DNA of 5,152 nucleotides. Source: a bacterium (GTDB lineage Bacteria; Auribacterota; UBA3054; B51-G9). The stretch is taken from assembly GCA_029933535.1 (NCBI GenBank), contig JAOZNZ010000271.1, forward strand, positions 1 through 5,152, in the 5' to 3' direction. The notes under the pieces were generated by a model, which saw nothing but the letters and a program-made list of their open reading frames with translations, was not told the origin of the DNA and made no database searches. Shown piece after piece: positions 1 through 5,110 of the stretch (positions are counted from its first letter, which is position 1; every line of letters starts with the position of its first letter). A program made the translations under genes and the position numbers.

Positions 1-977
1 ATTTGATGAGACATTCTAATGTCGAAATCGTATGCACAACTGATGATCCGTGTGACTCGCTTTCTGCGCATAAACAAATTGCAGAAGACGAAAGCTTCGA
101 TATTCGCGTCTTACCGGCTTGGCGTCCGGACAAAGGCATGGCGATAGAAAACCCAACATCATTTAATAAATGGGTTAACGCTCTGGAAAAAGCTGCCGAT
201 ATGAAAATAACTGATTTTTCTTCATTCGTTAATGCTTTGGATATTCGGCATGCCTTTTTTCATGAAAATGGATGCAGATTGTCCGACCATGGAATTGAAA
301 CTACCTACGCAGAAGATTTTTCTTTAACTGAAATAAAAAATATTTTTAAAAAAGTTCGTGCCGGAGAAAATATTGAAGCAAAGGAAATCCTTAAATTTAA
401 ATCCGCTATGTTGATGGAATTCGCGCGTATGGATAATAAACGTAATTGGACGCAGCAGTTACACCTGGGTGCATTGCGAAATAATAATTCTTTAATGTTT
501 CAAAAACTTGGCCCGGATACAGGCTATGATTCTATAGGTAACTGGAATATTGCGCAGCCGCTTGTACGTTTTTTAGATAAACTTAATTCCAAAGAAGAAC
601 TGCCGAAAACAATTTTATACAATATGAACCCCTGCGATAACGAAGTTCTGGCAACAATACTCGGTAGTTTTCAGGACGGAATAACACCGGGGAAAATGCA
701 GTTCGGTTCTTCATGGTGGTTTTTAGACCAAAAAGACGGTATTGAAAAACAAATTGAAGCTTTGTCGCAAATCGGGTTGCTTAGCCGATTCGTTGGAATG
801 CTAACCGACAGCCGCTCTTTTGTTTCGTATCCAAGACATGATTACTTCAGAAGAATCTTGTGTAATATTCTTGGAAACGATATAATTAACGGACTAATTC
901 CAAACGATATGGATCTTGTTGGAAATATGGTAAAAGATATTTGCTATAATAACGCGAAAACATATTTTAACTTTTAA
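1..977 (+). CDS. uxaC: Uronate isomerase (glucuronate/galacturonate isomerase), 5'-truncated by window edge
   Basis: UxaC interconverts D-glucuronate and D-fructuronate, and D-galacturonate and D-tagaturonate, in the cytoplasm; it is the first intracellular step of hexuronate breakdown and belongs to the amidohydrolase-fold superfamily. The first complete codon is at position 3 (TTG, probably an internal Leu) and the frame is open to the window edge, so the true start lies upstream. About 324 residues remain of a family of about 470, so roughly 140-150 N-terminal residues, including the family's metal-binding HxH, are missing. Counting from position 3, conserved blocks are TTDDP (12-16), RPDK (41-44), SDHGIE (94-99), QLHLGALRNNN (152-162), LGPDTGYDSIG (169-179), PKTILYNMNPCDNEVLAT (201-218), KMQFGSSWWF (231-240), LTDSRSF (267-273, with the conserved Asp) and YFRRILC (281-287). 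These match remembered E. coli UxaC almost block for block and the gene looks intact to its TAA. The next gene supplies the following pathway step. Confidence 0.96.
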   Translation, partial: LMRHSNVEIVCTTDDPCDSLSAHKQIAEDESFDIRVLPAWRPDKGMAIENPTSFNKWVNALEKAADMKITDFSSFVNALDIRHAFFHENGCRLSDHGIETTYAEDFSLTEIKNIFKKVRAGENIEAKEILKFKSAMLMEFARMDNKRNWTQQLHLGALRNNNSLMFQKLGPDTGYDSIGNWNIAQPLVRFLDKLNSKEELPKTILYNMNPCDNEVLATILGSFQDGITPGKMQFGSSWWFLDQKDGIEKQIEALSQIGLLSRFVGMLTDSRSFVSYPRHDYFRRILCNILGNDIINGLIPNDMDLVGNMVKDICYNNAKTYFNF

Positions 978-996
978 TAATATCAGCCACTAAGGC

Positions 997-1014
997 ATCC
1001 CGATCCATCGGGAT
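997..1014. repeat. Short perfect inverted repeat after uxaC (possible weak terminator)
   Basis: ATCCCGAT (997-1004) and ATCGGGAT (1007-1014) are perfect reverse complements separated by CC, 20 bases after the uxaC stop. As RNA it would fold with a six-base loop on a six-pair stem. No U-tract follows, so it is not a standard intrinsic terminator. A second small hairpin, CTTTG-ACA-CAAAG, lies at 1018-1030. It may be an end-of-gene RNA structure or a dispersed repeat. Confidence 0.45.
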
Positions 1015-1068
1015 AAACTTTGACACAAAGAAATTACAAAATGATAGAATCTATAGAACACATTTTTA

Positions 1069-1238
1069 AATTGACCTAATTGACCTAATTTCTAATATTA
1101 CATCCCCCTAACCCCCTTCAAAGGGGGAATAAAAATGAACAATGCACAAAATAAGAAAAGTCCAAAAATTTGGGTGTTGGTCATTGGACAATTGGGATTT
1201 GCTTAGATCAATTAGGTCAATTAGAGCAATTAGAAATT
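1069..1238. repeat. Modular inverted-repeat intergenic element, copy 1
   Basis: The left arm reads AATTGACCT (1069-1077), AATTGACCT (1078-1086), AATTTCT (1087-1093). The right arm reads AGATCAATT (1205-1213), AGGTCAATT (1214-1222), AGAGCAATT (1223-1231), AGAAATT (1232-1238), which are reverse complements of the same kind of units. Bases 1069-1086 can pair with 1205-1222 with a single mismatch. The core at 1161-1200 resembles, in reverse orientation, the core of the copy after the larA-like gene (4935-4971). No protein-coding capacity is evident. The same architecture recurs at 3470-3624 and 4899-5028. Whether it is a MITE-like mobile element, a regulatory RNA structure or slippage-generated filler cannot be decided here. 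Confidence 0.8.
1103..1127. repeat. C-rich/G-rich hairpin inside intergenic element 1
   Basis: CCCCCTT (1112-1118) and AAGGGGG (1121-1127) form a perfect inverted repeat around CA, preceded by another CCCCCTAA run from 1104. It is a sharp island of GC in very AT-rich spacer and would form a strong short hairpin. The bases after it (AATAAAAATG) are A-rich, so on the + strand it lacks a terminator U-tract. Confidence 0.6.
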
Positions 1239-1247
1239 TATTTAACT

Positions 1248-1329
1248 TTACCCGGCATGCGCCGGGCGCTAACGCGAACCCATTAAACCTTACCCGGCAT
1301 GCGCCGGGCGCTTCGCGAACCCATTAAAC
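1248..1329. repeat. Tandem duplication of a ~42-bp GC-rich hairpin unit (REP-like)
   Basis: Two direct copies, 1248-1288 and 1290-1329, are offset by 42 bases and nearly identical. The only internal difference is AA versus T after GGGCGCT. Each contains the hairpin CCCGGC-ATGC-GCCGGG (1251-1266 and 1293-1308). Each can instead form a second hairpin using the same GGG: GGGCGC pairing with GCG-(AA)-CCC (1264-1281 and 1306-1322). The difference between the copies falls in the loop of that second hairpin (TAAC versus TTC). The unit is far richer in GC than its surroundings. It resembles repetitive extragenic palindromes in size and structure; I do not recognise a named family. Confidence 0.75.
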
Positions 1330-1359
1330 TTTTAACTTTTAACTTTTAACTTTAAACTT
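1327..1359. repeat. Heptanucleotide tandem repeat (AACTTTT)n directly before the SDR start codon
   Basis: AACTTTT units lie at 1327-1333, 1334-1340 and 1341-1347, then a six-base unit AACTTT (1348-1353) and a partial unit. The tract runs right up to the ATG at 1360 and fills the position where a ribosome-binding site would be. No purine-rich Shine-Dalgarno sequence is visible. Such tracts are prone to copy-number change by slippage. Confidence 0.7.
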
Positions 1360-2181
1360 ATGAACCTATCTTTCAATGACCTAAATGGGAAAATCTGTGT
1401 GATTACCGGCGGGAACGGAGTACTCGGTAAATATTTCGTCGATGCTCTTGCAAGCGTTGGCGCAAAAATAGCAATTCTTGACAGAATAGTCGATGAAAAT
1501 ATTTCAAACGAAAATATTATTAGCTTGAAAAGCGACGTTCTTGACAAAAATGCCCTCCTGGAATCTAAAAAAATTATTAACGAAAAATGGGGGAGTGTAG
1601 ATATTCTTATTAACGCTGCAGGTGGTAATTCGCCTAAAGCAACCACAAAATTAGAAGCATTATCAGGCGAAGATTCAGATAATTTAGACAACTCTTTTTT
1701 CGGAATTGACACCGATGGATTTAAATTTGTTTTTGATTTGAATATTATCGGAACTGTTTTACCATCAATGGTTTTTGGAACGGACATGGTTAAACAGAAA
1801 AAAGGTGCGATTCTGAATATCTCTTCAATGAACGCTTTCAAACCATTAACAAAAATCCCGGCTTATTCAGGCGCCAAATGCGCGATAAATAATTTCACAG
1901 AGTGGCTTGCTGTGCATCTCGCTAAAACAGGAGTAAGAGTTAACGCTATAGCTCCCGGCTTTTTTCTTACTAATCAAAACAGATTTTTACTGACTGATGA
2001 AAAAACAGGCGAATTAACTGAAAGAGGTCATAAAATTCTTATCAATACTCCAATGGGACGATTCGGCGAACCGGAAGAACTGCAGGGATCTCTATTATTC
2101 TTATTATCTGATGTATCGAAATTTATTACAGGAGTAATAATTCCCGTTGACGGTGGATTTAACGCGTTCTCAGGAGTATAA
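1360..2181 (+). CDS. uxuB: SDR-family D-mannonate oxidoreductase (fructuronate reductase)
   Basis: This 273-residue protein is a classical short-chain dehydrogenase/reductase. The nucleotide-binding motif TGGNGVLG is at residues 16-23. Asp41 at the end of the second strand favours NAD(H) over NADP(H). NAAGG is at 85-89, Asn128 is the structural Asn, and the catalytic set is Ser156, Tyr169 and Lys173 (YSGAK). APG is at 198-200 and the C-terminal VDGGFNAFSGV at 263-273. The long insertion after NAAGG (about 90-120) and the C-terminal signature fit the SDR-type UxuB (YjmF-like) group, which reduces D-fructuronate to D-mannonate and is unrelated to the long-chain UxuB of E. coli. Its place between uxaC and kdgK supports this. 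The ATG at 1360 puts the Rossmann motif at the normal distance from the N terminus, although no ribosome-binding site is visible. SDR substrate assignment by sequence alone is never certain; other hexonate or deoxyuronate reductases are the alternative. Confidence 0.85.
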   Translation: MNLSFNDLNGKICVITGGNGVLGKYFVDALASVGAKIAILDRIVDENISNENIISLKSDVLDKNALLESKKIINEKWGSVDILINAAGGNSPKATTKLEALSGEDSDNLDNSFFGIDTDGFKFVFDLNIIGTVLPSMVFGTDMVKQKKGAILNISSMNAFKPLTKIPAYSGAKCAINNFTEWLAVHLAKTGVRVNAIAPGFFLTNQNRFLLTDEKTGELTERGHKILINTPMGRFGEPEELQGSLLFLLSDVSKFITGVIIPVDGGFNAFSGV

Positions 2182-2360
2182 AAGAAAATAACAAAACTCA
2201 AATAATAAATAACAAATAAATAACAAACAACAAGAAAATAACAAAACTCAAATAATAAATAACAAAAAAATAAACGACAAACAAAAAGTAAAAATGGATT
2301 TTGTTTTCTTCATTTTCTTTTTTTGAGTTTTGGAATTTATTTGTTATTTATTATTTGAGT
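2182..2360. repeat. AT-rich spacer with 35-bp direct repeat and 26-bp inverted repeat
   Basis: An identical 35-base segment occurs at 2182-2216 and 2232-2266 (offset 50). Part of it recurs inverted upstream of kdgK: 2196-2221 is the perfect reverse complement of 2335-2360 (26 bp). The second direct copy (2246-2266) can pair with 2340-2360 over 21 bp, so two left arms compete for one right arm. A further match joins CAAAACTCAAA (2192-2202) to TTTGAGTTTTG (2322-2332). The stems are almost all A-T. The right arm ends 18 bases before the kdgK ribosome-binding site. This family differs in sequence from the AATTGACCT-type elements but has the same left arm, middle, right arm plan. The first repeat begins immediately after the SDR stop codon. 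Confidence 0.8.
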
Positions 2361-2378
2361 ATTGAAATTTAAATAAAT

Positions 2379-2383
2379 AGGAG
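2379..2383 (+). promoter_or_regulatory. Shine-Dalgarno site of kdgK
   Basis: AGGAG lies five bases upstream of the ATG at 2389. It fixes the kdgK start and contrasts with the SDR and larA-like genes, which have no visible site. Confidence 0.8.
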
Positions 2384-2388
2384 ACAAA

Positions 2389-3468
2389 ATGTCATTAATT
2401 TTAAAAACCAACAGCAAATATGCTTTATTAACCCCTACAAGCATGGGTGTTAGAATTACTCCCGCTGACAGACAACCGGTACACGCAAGTGATACATTTA
2501 AAATGCAGGCGACAAGCGCGGAATCTAATGTTGCAACGGTATCCTCATCTTTGGGATTACCTGTAAAAATACTCACGCGATTTGTAAAGGGCAGTCCGAT
2601 ATCGCGTTTTATTAAAGATAATCTGGCTTCCAGGTATATCGATTTCGAAGGCGCGGAAATTGAGCAGGGCGGTCCCTGGGGACATCGCCATCAATTTAAT
2701 ATCGCTGATAGTGGATTCGGTACTCGCGGGCCGCGCGTTCATAATGATCGTGCCGGTGAAGTAGGTTTAGGTTTATCAGTAGAAGAATTTGATCTTGAAC
2801 GTATTTTTGCAGAAGAAGGTGTTCAATGTGTGCACTTGTCAGGATTAATAGCTGCTCTTTCAACGAAAACAAGTAAATTTTGTCTGGAAATAGCGAGAAT
2901 AGCGAAAAAAAATGGAACGTTAATCTCTTTCGACCTTAACCATCGCGCTTCTTTCTGGGAAGGTCGCGAAGACGAGTTACATAAAGCGTTTACAGAAATT
3001 GCGGAACTGTCAGATATTCTTGTAGGCAATGAAGAGGACTTTCAATTGTGCCTGAATTTAAAAGGTCCCGAAGCCGGCGGAAAAGATATTTCCGAAAAAA
3101 TGGATTCTTTTAAAATTATGATCGAAAACGCAAAAAAAAGATTCCCGAATACTTCCGTTTTCGCTACTACATTGAGAGAAGTCGTTAACGCTAATTGCCA
3201 CTTATGGGGCGCCGTTATTTGTGCAGACAATGAATGGCATATCGTAAAACCACGCGAAATCGGTGTGTTAGATAGAATCGGTGGCGGCGATGGTTTTGTC
3301 GGCGGACTACTTTATGCAATCCTAAAACAAATGGAACCTGAAAAATGGATCCAATTCGGTTGGGCATGTGGTGCTTTAGCTGCAACTATGCTGACAGATT
3401 ATGCTCAACCCGCAGATGAAGAACAGGTATGGAGTATATGGGAAGGTAATGCGAGAGTACGCAGATAA
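2389..3468 (+). CDS. kdgK: 2-keto-3-deoxygluconate kinase (PfkB/ribokinase family)
   Basis: The product (359 residues) is a PfkB-family sugar kinase, most likely the cytoplasmic enzyme that phosphorylates 2-keto-3-deoxygluconate to KDPG with ATP. The C-terminal PfkB signature is clear: DRIGGGDGF at 295-303, with the catalytic base Asp301 and an anion hole made by the preceding glycines. Other family features are SNVATVSSSLG (46-56, substrate-side N-terminal lid region), HLSG (149-152), FDLNHR (181-186, typical of KDG kinases), GNEEDF (213-218, the NxxE-type magnesium/phosphate motif region) and GALAAT (328-333). The usual GGAEANVA lid motif reads ATSAESNVA here. At 359 residues it is longer than the roughly 310 of E. 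coli KdgK; the extra length is around 219-245 and in a C-terminal extension with TDYAQPADEEQVW (336-348). The strong ribosome-binding site sets the start. Gene context (uxaC, mannonate oxidoreductase) is the main support for KDG as substrate; fructokinase or another sugar kinase is less likely. Confidence 0.85.
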   Translation: MSLILKTNSKYALLTPTSMGVRITPADRQPVHASDTFKMQATSAESNVATVSSSLGLPVKILTRFVKGSPISRFIKDNLASRYIDFEGAEIEQGGPWGHRHQFNIADSGFGTRGPRVHNDRAGEVGLGLSVEEFDLERIFAEEGVQCVHLSGLIAALSTKTSKFCLEIARIAKKNGTLISFDLNHRASFWEGREDELHKAFTEIAELSDILVGNEEDFQLCLNLKGPEAGGKDISEKMDSFKIMIENAKKRFPNTSVFATTLREVVNANCHLWGAVICADNEWHIVKPREIGVLDRIGGGDGFVGGLLYAILKQMEPEKWIQFGWACGALAATMLTDYAQPADEEQVWSIWEGNARVRR

Positions 3469-3469
3469 C

Positions 3470-3624
3470 AATTAACCTAATTTCTAATTAACCTAATTGA
3501 CCTAATCAAGCACCAATATCCAATGTCCAAAACCCAAATAAAGAGCGGATTTTTGTTTATTTCTTTTTTCTTGTTCATTGGTCATTTTTTAGGTCAATTA
3601 GAAATTAGATCAATTAGATCAATT
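3470..3624. repeat. Modular inverted-repeat intergenic element, copy 2
   Basis: It starts two bases after the kdgK stop. The left arm is AATTAACCT (3470-3478), AATTTCT (3479-3485), AATTAACCT (3486-3494), AATTGACCT (3495-3503). The right arm is AGGTCAATT (3591-3599), AGAAATT (3600-3606), AGATCAATT (3607-3615), AGATCAATT (3616-3624). Bases 3470-3496 and 3589-3615 are complementary at 24 of 27 positions. The core segment 3512-3539 (beginning CCAATATCCAATGTCC) resembles the reverse complement of the core of copy 1. The element ends 18 bases before the larA-like ATG and fills nearly the whole spacer. No gene or clear promoter is visible in it. Confidence 0.82.
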
Positions 3625-3642
3625 TAATTTGTAAACAAATTT

Positions 3643-4899
3643 ATGCTTTATTATTCAAAAAAATCAAATGAAATCTCTTCCGACAAACTCAAAAATATAA
3701 TTTTTGAAATTCTCGGGAATATTGGCGAAAAGAAAAAAATCTTGATCATTCCTCCGGATTTTACAAGATTCCATTCACGTGCGGGAGAAATAACTGAATA
3801 CGCTTATCAATTTTATGGCGATAAAGTTACGGATATTTTACCTGCACTCGGAACGCATTTTCCAATGAAAGAAAAGGAAATAAAAAAAATGTTCGGTGAA
3901 ATTCCTCTGTACCTTTTTAAAGAACACGATTGGAGAAACGATGTCGTAAAAGTTGGTGAAGTGCCCGCCGAGTTTGTTGAAAAAGTTTCAGAAGGAAAAA
4001 TTAACCGTCCGTTCCCGGTACAAATCAATAAATTGCTCGTCGAAGGAAACTATGATTTAATCCTTTCTATAGGTCAGGTCGTTCCTCATGAAGTTATTGG
4101 GATGGCAAACTATAACAAAAATATTTTCGTTGGTACAGGCGGTGCGGAAAGTATTAACAACAGTCATTTTCTTGGAGCAGTTTATGGGATGGAACGAATT
4201 ATGGGTAAAGCTGATACCCCTGTTCGTGCGGTTCTGAATTACGCTTCAGACAACATTACAAATGATTTACCGATCGTTTATATTCAAACAGTATTAAGCC
4301 GCGGCGATGACGGCGAGATGAAATTAAATGGAGTTTTTTCCGGTGATGACGCTGAATGTTTTTATGAAGCATCCAAACTATCGTTAAAAGTAAATTTCAA
4401 AGTTCTTGATAAACCATTAAAAAAAGTTGTGGTCTATCTTGATCCTGAAGAATTTAAAAGTACTTGGCTGGGTAACAAAAGTATTTATCGCACAAGAATG
4501 GCAATCGCGGATGGCGGAGAATTAATTGTTCTTGCACCCGGTCTTAAAGAATTCGGTGAAGACAAAGAAATTGACAGACTTATAAGAAAATATGGCTACA
4601 CAACAACACCTGAAGTTTTGGAAGCAGTAGAAAACAATGATGATTTAAAAAATAATTTAAGCGCAGCGGCACATTTGATTCACGGCTCTTCGGAAAACCG
4701 ATTTAAAATTACTTATTGTCCGGGAAATTTATCTAAAGAAGAAATTGAAAGCGTTAATTTTAGTTACGCGAATCTTGATGAAATGATTAAAAAGTATAAC
4801 CCGGATAAACTTGAAGAAAGATTTAACATAATGCCGGACGGTGAAGAAATTTTTTATATCTCAAATCCTGCAATAGGATTGTGGAAATGCAAAAAATAA
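3643..4899 (+). CDS. LarA-like nickel-dependent 2-hydroxyacid racemase/epimerase (DUF2088 family)
   Basis: The 418-residue protein resembles LarA, the lactate racemase that uses the nickel-pincer nucleotide cofactor, in length and motif order. PPDFTR (37-42) matches the phosphate-binding DxTR. GTHFPM (70-75) supplies His72. VPHEVIG (147-153) supplies His149, followed by Lys159 (NYNKN) and His175 (NNSHFLG). From memory of L. plantarum LarA, these correspond to catalytic His108 and His174, cofactor-bound Lys184 and nickel ligand His200; the spacings His-10-Lys-16-His are identical. Lys279 (LGNKS) is a candidate for the substrate Lys298. GGELIVLAPGLKEFGED (291-307) starts the C-terminal domain. 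The GFSGG-type glycine stretch is replaced by GMANYN, so this is a divergent subgroup probably with its own substrate. Context among hexuronate genes and just before gnd suggests a sugar acid such as D-mannonate or D-gluconate rather than lactate. No ribosome-binding site is visible before the ATG. Cofactor genes larB, larC and larE are not in the window. Confidence 0.85.
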   Translation: MLYYSKKSNEISSDKLKNIIFEILGNIGEKKKILIIPPDFTRFHSRAGEITEYAYQFYGDKVTDILPALGTHFPMKEKEIKKMFGEIPLYLFKEHDWRNDVVKVGEVPAEFVEKVSEGKINRPFPVQINKLLVEGNYDLILSIGQVVPHEVIGMANYNKNIFVGTGGAESINNSHFLGAVYGMERIMGKADTPVRAVLNYASDNITNDLPIVYIQTVLSRGDDGEMKLNGVFSGDDAECFYEASKLSLKVNFKVLDKPLKKVVVYLDPEEFKSTWLGNKSIYRTRMAIADGGELIVLAPGLKEFGEDKEIDRLIRKYGYTTTPEVLEAVENNDDLKNNLSAAAHLIHGSSENRFKITYCPGNLSKEEIESVNFSYANLDEMIKKYNPDKLEERFNIMPDGEEIFYISNPAIGLWKCKK

Positions 4900-5028
4900 A
4901 TTGCTCTAATTTCTAATTGCTCTAATTTCTAAACAAATCCCAATGTCTAATCCACAATATCCAAATTTGGGATTTGAGAGTTTGGTGATTGTTTAGAGCA
5001 ATTAGATTAATTAGGTCAATTAGAAATT
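4899..5028. repeat. Modular inverted-repeat intergenic element, copy 3
   Basis: The first unit overlaps the last base of the larA-like stop codon. The left arm is AATTGCTCT (4899-4907), AATTTCT (4908-4914), AATTGCTCT (4915-4923), AATTTCT (4924-4930). The right arm is AGAGCAATT (4995-5003), AGATTAATT (5004-5012), AGGTCAATT (5013-5021), AGAAATT (5022-5028). The core has a perfect 10-bp inverted repeat, CAAATCCCAA (4934-4943) with TTGGGATTTG (4967-4976), and a palindrome CCAAATTTGG (4961-4970). It would form a long AT-rich stem with an inner hairpin. Confidence 0.82.
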
Positions 5029-5032
5029 ATTG

Positions 5033-5075
5033 TAGTCCATTGTGTCCATTAGGTCCATTAGGTCCATTAGGTCCA
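5033..5075. repeat. 9-bp tandem repeat (AGGTCCATT)n upstream of gnd
   Basis: Units of nine bases run TAGTCCATT, GTGTCCATT, AGGTCCATT, AGGTCCATT and a partial AGGTCCA, with the GTCC core at 5035, 5044, 5053, 5062 and 5071. The unit differs by one base from the AGGTCAATT module of the adjacent inverted-repeat element, so the tract looks like an extension of that element's right arm. It ends 22 bases before the gnd ribosome-binding site. Confidence 0.8.
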
Positions 5076-5097
5076 AAAAAATTTAATAAAATAAAAA

Positions 5098-5103
5098 AGG
5101 AGA
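5098..5103 (+). promoter_or_regulatory. Shine-Dalgarno site of gnd
   Basis: AGGAGA, with its AGGAG core ending eight bases before the ATG at 5111, is a strong ribosome-binding site and supports that ATG as the true start. Confidence 0.8.
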
Positions 5104-5110
5104 ATTTAAA

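Noticed and set aside
3..8. TTG followed by ATG as a possible uxaC start
   Set aside because: Family alignment from memory puts about 140-150 residues, including the metal-binding HxH, upstream; the frame is open to the window edge, so this is an internal position.
1142..1327. A 61-codon open frame on the + strand in the spacer before the SDR gene
   Set aside because: It is made of intergenic repeat elements; the repeated TRHAPGA peptide simply reflects the 42-base GC-rich duplication, whose period is a multiple of three. It has no ribosome-binding site and no recognisable protein features.
1332..1841. A 169-codon open frame on the - strand
   Set aside because: It lies almost entirely antisense to the well-supported SDR gene and has no protein-like motifs; other short - strand frames inside kdgK (2557-2742, 2823-3029, 3042-3230) and the larA-like gene (3813-4028) are rejected for the same reason.
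2291..2324. Intrinsic terminator between the SDR gene and kdgK (AAAATG/CATTTT stem followed by T-run)
   Set aside because: The stem is short, almost free of G-C pairs and has a 14-base loop; it is too weak to call a terminator.
2337..2576. A 79-codon - strand frame across the kdgK start
   Set aside because: It is antisense to the kdgK 5' end and runs into the inverted-repeat spacer; nothing supports expression.
3626..3641. AATTTG-TAAA-CAAATT hairpin just before the larA-like ATG as an operator or translational switch
   Set aside because: Six A/T-rich pairs in such AT-rich sequence are expected by chance, and it matches no regulator site I can name.
5033..5075. Regularly spaced repeats as a CRISPR array
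   Set aside because: The period is nine bases with no spacers and no cas genes; it is a simple tandem repeat.
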